DNA from: CAZCAQ01 sp964540135
GTDB taxonomy: Bacteria; Patescibacteriota; WWE3; UBA101185; UBA10185
Direction of reading: 5' to 3'
Assembly: GCA_964540135.1 (NCBI GenBank)
Contig: CAZILK010000016.1
Coordinates: 1 to 20,281, forward strand
DNA: 20,281 nt
Both the position numbers and the translations under genes were made by a program. Under the pieces are notes generated by a model. That model saw only the letters and a program-made list of their open reading frames with translations. It ran no database searches and was not told the DNA's origin. Of this stretch, positions 7,392 to 13,860 are shown one piece after another. The first letter of the stretch is position 1; the number at the start of each line of letters is the position of its first letter.

Positions 7392-8174
7392 TTAAATCCC
7401 AACCCCATCGTAATTTCGTAAAGCTTTTTTCCACAAACTATTTCCAAGAGCAAAAAGTAGAACAGCCCAGATCAAAGAAACAACAAACATCTGTATCGAT
7501 TCATAACCCTTAAAACCATTTTGAAGCATATAAACTGGGTAATACACAAGAGCTGGAAATGGGGTTAACTCGGTAAGTGTTTTTAAAGTATTAGGAAAAT
7601 AGCTTAATGGAATCAGTGCTCCAGATAATATCCTTGTTAAATGAACAAGTACATTTTTAATGCTTCCAGCTTCAGGTGTATAAAAGCCAAGGACCGCAAG
7701 AAGCATGTTAAAAGATAAAGATATTGTGAAAGTAAAAACAAACATGGTGAAAAAGAGAACTATATTCATTGGACTTGTCGGCGGGTAGAGGGCGATACCC
7801 AAAGCTATTGCAAAGACAGAATAAACTAGTGTAAAGATATCGCGACCCAAGAAAGATATGAAACTATACCTGACTAAATGCACTGGTTTTATCAAACTGT
7901 TGGTAAACTCTCCGCGTTTTATTTGCTTTTGAATATCTCTCCCAAAGGTAAAGTTGTTTGACATTGTGATCTCTGAAACCCCAATACCAATTAAGAAGTA
8001 AGAAACAAGCTGTTTTACATCAAAAATTGTGGTATTTGTTTTTCCTAGTACATACCAAAAATATATTAAAAAGACGATCCTAATAAGATGTCTCATTAAA
8101 AAACCCACTAATTCAAGCTTATATGTTGATTTAATTAGTGCATTAAATTTAAATGCTTCGAAATACGCTCGCAT
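7392..8174 (-). CDS. ABC-2 type exporter, permease subunit A
   Basis: 260-residue polytopic membrane protein, first gene of the exporter operon. About six hydrophobic segments are visible, and the cytoplasmic loop IKRGEFTNSLIKPVHLVRYSF carries the same 'G-x-x-x-x-LxKPV' pattern as its partner. Both permeases end with a similar basic tail (WKKALRNYDG here, WKIALRNYTS in the partner), supporting a duplicated origin. The ATG at 8174 is preceded by TAGTAT at 6-nt spacing, a weak candidate -10 box. The operon starts 27 nt beyond the 16S terminator and is read in the same direction, so some read-through is possible. Confidence 0.9.
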   Translation of the reverse strand: MRAYFEAFKFNALIKSTYKLELVGFLMRHLIRIVFLIYFWYVLGKTNTTIFDVKQLVSYFLIGIGVSEITMSNNFTFGRDIQKQIKRGEFTNSLIKPVHLVRYSFISFLGRDIFTLVYSVFAIALGIALYPPTSPMNIVLFFTMFVFTFTISLSFNMLLAVLGFYTPEAGSIKNVLVHLTRILSGALIPLSYFPNTLKTLTELTPFPALVYYPVYMLQNGFKGYESIQMFVVSLIWAVLLFALGNSLWKKALRNYDGVGI

Positions 8175-8200
8175 ATCTTAATACTACAACAAATAGAGAT

Positions 8201-8227
8201 AAAAAAACGACCCCGAAAGGTCGTTTT
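8201..8227 (-). terminator. Rho-independent terminator of the 16S transcript
   Basis: Perfect 9-bp stem (8204-8212 with 8219-8227) and a 6-nt loop. Read on the minus strand the hairpin is followed directly by a run of T (plus-strand A at 8201-8207). It lies about 260 nt after the 16S 3' end and ends the rRNA unit before any 23S gene. Confidence 0.88.
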
Positions 8228-8251
8228 AATTAGTTTTTGATAATATACTGT

Positions 8252-8288
8252 CATTTGCTTTCAAGAAACCAAAGGCAAAAAGAATGAT
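8252..8288 (-). repeat. 3' arm of the 16S processing stem
   Basis: Bases 8271-8288 are the exact reverse complement (18 bp) of 11737-11754 at the other end of the 16S gene. Beyond an internal loop the match resumes at 8252-8266 (GCTTTC paired with GAAAGC). This is the classic long-range stem that loops out 16S rRNA for RNase III. The rest of 8228-8489 is 3' trailer with no tRNA, 23S or ORF that I can support. Confidence 0.87.
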
Positions 8289-8533
8289 CGTGTGAAAGTT
8301 TAGGGCTCACTTTCAAACCTTTTCATAGCTGACTGTGAGGAGTTCAGCTTACAATCACGAGTTATGAAATACTCCCTCGTAAAGGTACGTGTCGCGGCGC
8401 CGGCTTTTTTAGATCTGCGCATAGTGATATTGCTATCAAAATACATCTGAAAAAGATTCGGCAGGCTAAACGTAAGTTTTTCTCCCTAGAAAGGAGGTGA
8501 TCCAGCCGCAGATTCCCCTACGGCTACCTTGTT

Positions 8534-9302
8534 CATATTTCTCCACTATTACTAATGGTACTGACTATATCTTCATCCTAACATAACCAAGCTTATCTGG
8601 ATGATAAGATCCAACAAGCTCGCCAAATAACTGCCAGGATCTACATAAAATGTAAAATCTGAAGTAATTTGGATCTACTTTCTTACTCGGAATATGGATT
8701 CTTCCACATTTTATCCCTAAAGATAAAATGTGCTCTCGAAGGTCGTTTAGATCCTTGAAGTCTTTTTGAGAAAAATATATGTAATATCTTTTTATAAGAC
8801 TTCTGGGAACACTTCCTTCTGAATCAAAATACCCTCGAATGTAGTCGATTTTCTCTTTTGTAGATGTGATTGCTACACCACAGAGCAACTTTTTGGAGAA
8901 CTCAACAACAAACAGATTTCTGTCTTTACCTTCTTTGTATACCCAGCTTTTAGCTCCAAGCTTTTTGATTTCTTGTGATAAAAATTGAATAAACTCAAAA
9001 GATTTTTGACAAACTCTATAGGTGTATTTTCTTTCTGTAGAATCGTGCAATATTCCAAGAAGATATGCTTTAGTTACAATAGGAGCCGGCGTATGATGTT
9101 CCTTTATATCCTCGTTAAGAGTGATAGGTTTACATCTCATGTTTGTAATTTACGACAATTCAAACAATCAGTCGATACGGGGTCATCTATTTAGAATAGA
9201 GACTTCCCACGAATATCACCCTGTTAGATTACAGGGCTCCACCGTTATAAGCCGGATTTGTTTGCAGAATTACTTCTGCAAGTCGCTCCATGTATTTAGA
9301 TT
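8534..9302 (-). mobile_element. Group I intron in 16S, E. coli position about 1498
   Basis: It separates GAAGTCG from AACAAGG of the 3' end of 16S. Group I features read on the minus strand: a guide segment GCGACTT that pairs with exon AAGTCG (P1), a P2-like hairpin GCAGAAGTAATTCTGC, a P5-like hairpin CCCTG...CAGGG, a P6-like hairpin, an R-like segment with CGACTGA (about 9166-9177), an S segment GAAGATATAGTC (about 8563-8574) and a terminal G (8534) before the 3' exon. The endonuclease ORF fills the P8 region between R and S. The U normally present at the 5' splice site is absent: the exon goes straight from GTCG to AATC. P7 is only about 4-5 bp. Confidence 0.85.
8565..9140 (-). CDS. LAGLIDADG homing endonuclease (intron-encoded)
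   Basis: 191-residue double-motif LAGLIDADG endonuclease, resembling the LAGLIDADG_3 group. First motif AYLLGILHDST (about 25-35) and second motif IDYIRGYFDSEGSV (about 98-111) each provide an acidic residue for metal binding. It would cut an intronless 16S gene near position 1498 and so drive intron homing. The start is the ATG at 9140 with no visible ribosome binding site; the stop codon TAG (8565-8567) is part of the intron's conserved S element, so gene end and ribozyme core overlap. Both catalytic motifs look intact, so activity is plausible. Confidence 0.93.
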   Translation of the reverse strand: MRCKPITLNEDIKEHHTPAPIVTKAYLLGILHDSTERKYTYRVCQKSFEFIQFLSQEIKKLGAKSWVYKEGKDRNLFVVEFSKKLLCGVAITSTKEKIDYIRGYFDSEGSVPRSLIKRYYIYFSQKDFKDLNDLREHILSLGIKCGRIHIPSKKVDPNYFRFYILCRSWQLFGELVGSYHPDKLGYVRMKI

Positions 9303-10020
9303 CGACTTCATCCTCATCACTGATTCTACCTTGAGCCCACTACACGCAGGATTTAGGGTAGCCCCAGCTTTGTTGACGTGACGGGCAGTGTGTGCAAGAC
9401 CCGAGAACGTATTCACCGCTGTATAGCTGACCAGCGATTACTAGCGATTCCAACTTCATGAGGTCGAATTTCAGACCTCAATCCGAACTGGGACGCGCTT
9501 TTAGGATTAGCTTTGCGTTACCGCATTGCAGCCCGTTGTACGCGCCATTGTAGCATGCTTCTAGCCCAGGGCGTAAGGGCAATACCGACTTGACGTCATC
9601 CCCACCTTCCTCCGTCTTGCGACGGCAGTTCCGCTAGAGTGATACAACTAGCAGTAAGGGTTTCGTTCGTTGACCCACTTAAGGGTACGCCTCACGGTAC
9701 GAACTTACGACAGCCATGCAACACCTGTGTAACACCCTCGAAGGAGTCCAGCTTTCACTGGATTTGCAGTTACATGTCAAGCCCTGGTAAGGTTCTTCGG
9801 TTATCAACGAATTAAAGAGCATGCTCCACCGCTTGTGCGGGTCCCCGCCAATTCCTTTGAGTTTTAGTCTTGCGACCGTACTCCCCAGGCGGCCTGCTTA
9901 ACGCGTTAGCTTCGACACTCAGTTAAACCAAGTATCTAGCAGGCATCGTTTACAGCTAGAATTACACGGGTCATAGTGTATACATTTATTATGTATGCTC
10001 CCATTACTGGGAGGATCGGA

Positions 10021-10785
10021 CTATATCATTTTCTGAAAAGCTTTAAGCTTTGATTTTCTTAGATTAACGATTTCGTTAACCTCTTCTACATCAAAACTCG
10101 TTTTTTCTACAATTTCAGAAATCCAGCGTTCTTGAAGATTAGAATCTTTGTAAAGAATCAGGACTTTATAAAGCATTTCCTTAACAGGTATAAAAGGAAG
10201 TATTATCCTTAAAAGTTTCTCTAATTCAACTCTAGAAAATAAATACAATCTGTAATATCTTCTTTGTGCAAAATTAGATTTAGAAGTAGTTGAGATTTTG
10301 GTCTCAATACCCCAAACAACTTTAAAGTACTTCTTTATAATCTCAACCTCCTCAAGTGAATATCCATCAGTACAAAGTACACCTTTACGGGTATTTGCAA
10401 TTAAGGAACCATCGTCACACCACCAGATAGCTAAAGAAAGCGGGGTTAACTTATTTAACCATTTTCTTGTAACTTGCTTCTTACCTCTTTTAGTAATAAT
10501 GGCGAATATGTCGTCAAGTGAACTTAAAGCTTTGCTTTGAAAGCGCAGCTTTTCGTACCCAAAACCATCACGTTTCTCATTACTACCTTGATGCCAAGTG
10601 CATTTATCCGATGCTATCTCCTTTAAGGAACTCGCTTTCCAAAAAAAATAACTTTCTTGGTTAGTTGAGTGCCTAAAAGAAAAACGAGGATGTATATATC
10701 GTTTTTGGACTGTTAAAGAACTATCGCCTAATAAAGATCCCAACATAATTTCTTTACACTTATCAGACAAAGGTGATTGTTTCAT
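10021..10785 (-). CDS. LAGLIDADG homing endonuclease (intron-encoded)
   Basis: 254-residue double-motif LAGLIDADG endonuclease, resembling the LAGLIDADG_2 group. Motif 1 is IMLGSLLGDSSL (about 13-24) and motif 2 is LTPLSLAIWWCDDGSL (about 113-128), each with the expected acidic residues. It belongs to a different subfamily from the endonuclease of the other intron, so the two introns were probably acquired separately. It has a strong ribosome binding site (AAAGGAGG, 10791-10798), unlike most genes here. The TAG stop (10021-10023) lies inside the conserved S element of the intron. Confidence 0.95.
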   Translation of the reverse strand: MKQSPLSDKCKEIMLGSLLGDSSLTVQKRYIHPRFSFRHSTNQESYFFWKASSLKEIASDKCTWHQGSNEKRDGFGYEKLRFQSKALSSLDDIFAIITKRGKKQVTRKWLNKLTPLSLAIWWCDDGSLIANTRKGVLCTDGYSLEEVEIIKKYFKVVWGIETKISTTSKSNFAQRRYYRLYLFSRVELEKLLRIILPFIPVKEMLYKVLILYKDSNLQERWISEIVEKTSFDVEEVNEIVNLRKSKLKAFQKMI

Positions 10786-10790
10786 TTTTA

Positions 10791-10798
10791 CCTCCTTT
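10791..10798 (-). promoter_or_regulatory. Strong Shine-Dalgarno of the position-793 endonuclease
   Basis: AAAGGAGG on minus, 5 nt before the ATG at 10785, complementary to the anti-Shine-Dalgarno of this 16S. It stands out in a region where most genes lack one, consistent with an mRNA that has no promoter of its own and is cut out of pre-rRNA. Confidence 0.85.
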
Positions 10799-11736
10799 CA
10801 GAGGTGTTACCACCAACTATCATACTAACTTCATAGTCTCTACGGGGTTAGTTAAACTAACTTCCCTCGGGGTTAACCTATACGAGCGTGTAAAAACTCA
10901 TAATGTATAGGCATTCACCGATATAGCTGGATGCATTTTTAGTGTCACCACTAAAAAGGACACCATTTTGATTTATTAATAAATTAATAAATCACGGACT
11001 ATCTAATCCGTTTCACTACTCTAGCTTTCGTCTCTTAGCGTCAGAATGGCCCCAGTCAGCTGGCTTCCCCCTAGGTGTTCCCTATGATATCAACGCATTT
11101 CACTGCTCCACCATAAGTTCCGCTGACCCCTAGCCACCTCTAGTTATGTAGTTTCGAAAACAGACTTCCAGTTGAGCTGAAAGATTTAATACTCGACTTA
11201 CAAAACCGCCTACAGAACTCTTTACGCCCAGTAAATCCGGACAATGCTCGCACCCTACGTATGACCGCTGCTGCTGGCACGTAGTTAGCCGGTGCTATTT
11301 TCAGGAGTTTACAACCCGAAGGCCTTCATCCCCCAATCGGCGTCGCTGCATCAGGCTTTCGCCCATTGTGCAATATTCCTCACTGCTGCCTCCCGTAGGA
11401 GTAGGGCCCGTGTCTCAGTGCCCTTCTGCCGGTACATGCGCTAACATCCGGTACCCGTCATAGCCTTGGTAGGCTTTTACCCCACCAACTAGCTGATAGG
11501 CCGCAGGCTCATCCCAAACCGCAAAAGCTTTGATGTTGCCACCACATCGGGCATTAGACCAGCTTTCGCCGGCTTATTCCCGAGTTTGAGGTAGATTCCT
11601 ACGTATTACTCAGCCGTTCGCCACTAACAAAAATTCGTTTTTGGATTGCTCCGCAAACTTATAAATGTCCGTTCGACTTGCATGACTTAGGCACGCCGAT
11701 AGCATTCGTCCTGAACCAGGATCAAATTCTCAAAGA

Positions 11737-11771
11737 ATCATTCTTTTTGCCTTTCATCTCTCGAAAGCATG
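11737..11771 (-). repeat. 5' arm of the 16S processing stem
   Basis: Bases 11737-11754 pair perfectly with 8271-8288. After a short internal loop, 11759-11771 (TCTCTCGAAAGCA on plus) continues the match with 8252-8266. The stem starts at the predicted 5' end of 16S. Confidence 0.87.
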
Positions 11772-11835
11772 AAAGGACTTTTAAATATGCGGGAAAATTA
11801 AGCATATTATCAACTTATTTAATTGGCAAAGTGCT

Positions 11836-11853
11836 AAAAAGCCCTTAGAGGGC
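11836..11853 (-). promoter_or_regulatory. Hairpin plus T-run at the predicted start of the 16S leader
   Basis: Minus strand: GCCCT-CTA-AGGGC followed by TTTTT. It looks like a small intrinsic terminator, yet it sits only about 7 nt after the -10 box of the 16S promoter. It may block read-through from upstream, be a 5' stabilising hairpin, or show that the promoter call is wrong. Confidence 0.45.
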
Positions 11854-11859
11854 ATAGGA

Positions 11860-11888
11860 AAGATATCAAGCATACCTATATAAGTCAA
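11860..11888 (-). promoter_or_regulatory. Probable 16S promoter
   Basis: TTGACT (11883-11888) and TATCTT (11860-11865) on minus with a spacer of exactly 17 bp, about 115 nt before the 16S 5' end. This is one of the few -35/-10 pairs in the window with a near-consensus -35. Confidence 0.6.
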
Positions 11889-11923
11889 TACATAAGTACC
11901 TTAAGATAGCACAGAATTAAACT

Positions 11924-11953
11924 AAACGGGAGGTACAAAAACCCCTCCCGTTT
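11924..11953 (-). terminator. Hairpin terminator after the small secreted protein gene
   Basis: A 10-bp perfect stem (11924-11933 with 11944-11953, AAACGGGAGG and its complement) with a 10-nt loop, 7 nt beyond the stop codon at 11961. The downstream T-tract on minus is broken (TTTAGTTTAA), so it may work weakly or in both directions. Confidence 0.75.
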
Positions 11954-11960
11954 ATTAATT

Positions 11961-12374
11961 CTAATTGAAATCTCTCACATCTAATCTACCACGTATGTTT
12001 TGAGGACTTCCATCATTGCCGTGAGCACATTCGTAGCGTAATACGGTTGGTGAGATCCACCAAATCCATACACTTGGCGAACAGTACTTTTCAACAAGTA
12101 CTTTATTGGTTCTTAAGTCATATAAACCAGGCCCGTAAGTTCCATGTCTTTGCACAACATAAGCTAGATATCTTGGCTGGGCTGTGTTTCTTAAAGGTTG
12201 GTATGCGCCGTTTATAAGCAGGGTTCCTTTTTGTGTAGGAAGTCCTTCCCATATTTCAGGGTTACGATCGTTATTGGTGTCATAAACGCCTATCCGCCCT
12301 GCCAACGCAACACTAGTAAGAGAAGTTGAAGCGAGTACAACAAAAACTAAAACTAATTTAAAATAATTTTTCAT
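11961..12374 (-). CDS. Small secreted protein, unknown function
   Basis: 137 residues from the ATG at 12374, chosen over an upstream ATG at 12416 because AAGGAGGTGA (12383-12392) precedes it and because it begins a clean signal peptide: MKNYFK, a hydrophobic core, and a likely cut after SVALA (about residue 25). The mature part of about 110 residues is rich in Tyr, Arg, Asn and Gly, with two Cys about 17 residues apart (EKYCSPS and RYECAHG) that could form a disulfide. No family is recognised. It follows the BpsA-SpeD fusion gene on the same strand after 53 nt and ends at a hairpin terminator. It is one of only two genes here with a strong ribosome binding site. Confidence 0.82.
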   Translation of the reverse strand: MKNYFKLVLVFVVLASTSLTSVALAGRIGVYDTNNDRNPEIWEGLPTQKGTLLINGAYQPLRNTAQPRYLAYVVQRHGTYGPGLYDLRTNKVLVEKYCSPSVWIWWISPTVLRYECAHGNDGSPQNIRGRLDVRDFN

Positions 12375-12382
12375 CGAATAAG

Positions 12383-12392
12383 TCACCTCCTT
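12383..12392 (-). promoter_or_regulatory. Ribosome binding site deciding the start of the secreted protein
   Basis: AAGGAGGTGA on minus, fully complementary to the 3' end of this 16S, 8 nt before the ATG at 12374. It decides between this ATG and the in-frame one at 12416. Confidence 0.8.
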
Positions 12393-12427
12393 AATTAATT
12401 GTGAGCAAAATAACATAAAGGGGTTGT

Positions 12428-13747
12428 TTAAGCAACTTTGTAATATTCAATATTTCTGGCACCAAAAAGCTTCATTAAATTGTTTGCGAGATTTTGGGCA
12501 TTATAAACTGGGCTGCAGGTTATAAGATCTACATGAACGCTCCCAAACTCGTCCCAAGTGTGGATTACTAGATTTGAGTTAGCTAGAATATAGGTCAACG
12601 AAAACCCGTGAGGCTTAAAGTGAGTAATGAAGGTATTCACCACTTTAAATCTGTGTTTAGTACAAAATTCCCCAGTAATCTGGGTTAATTTGGTTTTTGA
12701 TTTGATTGTTGGCATGTCAACATCAAAAAGCTTGAACACATAGTGATCGACATATGGGAATTTCTCATCTTTAACATTCTCAAAAGTATAGATATTTGTT
12801 GTAACAGGAGATTGCACAACTGCTGTAAACGGAGTTGTTCTTAAGATATACAAACTACTACTGCTCCCAACAGTCTCAGCCCCAGTATATCTGTTGAACT
12901 TAAAGACCTTATCTTCCAAAAAGAGGTTTCTTATGTTAAGAGACTCGGTTAGTTTAACTTCTTGTTCAATGTTTTTAACACCAATTCCATAACAAATGAA
13001 AATGTAGCTCCCACTGTAATCTTTTTTGACGCAAGATAACTCAATGCATCTGTCTAAAAACAAATCAAAACCGCTTTTTGTATACGGAGGGTCTGTGAAA
13101 ACAACATCAAAGTAGTTCTGATAAATTGCAGGTATAGGATTTCTCGCATCATAAAGTACAGTTCTTACATTCTTAAACCCAAGATCTGCTGCCGCGTGCT
13201 TTATTTGCTCAAGAATGTCTGGGTCCACATCAAAAACAACTATTTCTTTGTAATCAGAGCAAATAAGAGGTATTGAGATACTTAACAGATCATCATCCCC
13301 CATAAGCGCGATCTTCATTCCCTTTATACCTGTTTTTGCTTGTACTGCTAGGGCTTTGGCTACCGAGGTTTTTGGTGTCGCAAAAAACTGATCAAATTCC
13401 CTTTTAGCTTGGAAAAAATACTTCTTTCGCAGTTCCTCAAACCTAGTCTGTATCTCAATGTTTTCACCAAAGTCAAAGATACACCATGCGTATGGCCTGA
13501 AAGCGTATTTTGTAAATTCCAACCTGCCGCCCTCACTGAGTGAGAAGTGTTCGCTAGAGGCATCAAGGAGATCAACAACAGTCTTTTTGAAAGAACTGAT
13601 AACAGATTTAGGAAGGCCAGTAATCTTAACCATATCGACTGTGGTAAGGACATCGTTTTCACGTAACAAATATAAAAGTCCCTCTATTTGAGCTCTTTGT
13701 AAGTCAGGGTTTGCAATTTTTAATTTATCAATCAATATAGTCTCCAT
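12428..13747 (-). CDS. Fusion: BpsA-type aminopropyltransferase + SpeD-type pyruvoyl decarboxylase
   Basis: 439 residues in two parts. Residues about 1-310 match the branched-chain polyamine synthase BpsA (DUF43) family, which adds aminopropyl groups from decarboxylated AdoMet to spermidine-type acceptors. This part shows an N-terminal winged-helix-like region, then LMGDDDLLS (148-156), FDVDPDIL (172-179) and TDPPYTKSGFD (218-228). Residues about 333-439 match bacterial SpeD, AdoMet decarboxylase: HYVFKLFDVD at the start, Ser383 in GFS, Ser391 as the pyruvoyl-forming serine in ANSNLVIHTW, His396, and Cys411 in DLITC. The usual Glu-Ser-His at the self-cleavage site is Asn-Ser-Asn here. One protein could therefore make and use the aminopropyl donor. 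Alternatively the SpeD part decarboxylates another substrate, as some SpeD relatives do, or is inactive. A TGC-TATATT box lies 10 nt before the ATG. Confidence 0.88.
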   Translation of the reverse strand: METILIDKLKIANPDLQRAQIEGLLYLLRENDVLTTVDMVKITGLPKSVISSFKKTVVDLLDASSEHFSLSEGGRLEFTKYAFRPYAWCIFDFGENIEIQTRFEELRKKYFFQAKREFDQFFATPKTSVAKALAVQAKTGIKGMKIALMGDDDLLSISIPLICSDYKEIVVFDVDPDILEQIKHAAADLGFKNVRTVLYDARNPIPAIYQNYFDVVFTDPPYTKSGFDLFLDRCIELSCVKKDYSGSYIFICYGIGVKNIEQEVKLTESLNIRNLFLEDKVFKFNRYTGAETVGSSSSLYILRTTPFTAVVQSPVTTNIYTFENVKDEKFPYVDHYVFKLFDVDMPTIKSKTKLTQITGEFCTKHRFKVVNTFITHFKPHGFSLTYILANSNLVIHTWDEFGSVHVDLITCSPVYNAQNLANNLMKLFGARNIEYYKVA

Positions 13748-13860
13748 AAACTTGTTAAATATAGCACGAATAAAGATACTTTGCCTTTAATACAAGGTAA
13801 ATCTACTTTAATTAGAGGTTCTCATATTGAGATCTTTTCGCATTTATTCAATATAGTTTT
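13748..13860. promoter_or_regulatory. Divergent promoter region (polyamine fusion / M23 protein)
   Basis: A 113-bp A+T-rich gap between divergent genes. On minus an extended -10 (TGC-TATATT) lies 10 nt before the fusion ATG. On plus TATAGT (13852-13857) lies 3 nt before the GTG of the peptidase, with TTGAGA 19 bp upstream. Neither start has a ribosome binding site. Confidence 0.45.

Larger units (their letters stand above)
9972..11000 (-). mobile_element. Group I intron in 16S, E. coli position 793
   Basis: 1,029-nt insertion between GGATTAGAT and ACCCGTG of 16S. The 5' exon ends in U and the intron ends in G (9972), as group I introns require. On the minus strand an R element GTAGAGACTATG (10832-10843) and an S element GATATAGTCC (10018-10027) pair as a 6-bp P7. 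A P6-like hairpin (GTTAGTTTAACTAAC) precedes R. After S comes a P9 hairpin CTCCCA-GTAA-TGGGAG (9999-10014) with a GNRA loop, and then another A+T-rich hairpin. A long A+T hairpin with 11-nt arms (10970-10993) sits just inside the 5' splice site. The endonuclease ORF lies between R and S. Confidence 0.93.
8490..11737 (-). rRNA. rrs: 16S ribosomal RNA, interrupted by two introns
   Basis: Minus-strand 16S gene. The 5' end is about 11737, with GAATTTGATCCTGGTTCAG near the start. Recognisable landmarks include CCTACGGGAGGCAGCAG, the 530-loop region, AAACTCAAAGGAATTGGCGG, and the 3' end GGATCACCTCCTTT with an intact anti-Shine-Dalgarno. Exons are about 11001-11737, 9302-9971 and 8490-8533, in total about 1,451 nt, short for a bacterial 16S but usual for CPR. 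The genomic span of 3,248 nt is due to group I introns after E. coli positions U793 and about 1498. The gene has its own promoter, processing stem and terminator, and no 23S, 5S or tRNA follows. Spliced rRNA is inferred, not shown. Confidence 0.97.

Noticed and set aside
8228..8489. Possible spacer tRNA or 23S start after the 16S
   Set aside because: No cloverleaf or 23S 5' sequence is seen before the terminator; only the processing arm and small hairpins.
8985..9381. Plus-strand frames across the 16S intron and exon
   Set aside because: Antisense to the homing endonuclease and rRNA; no coding signal.
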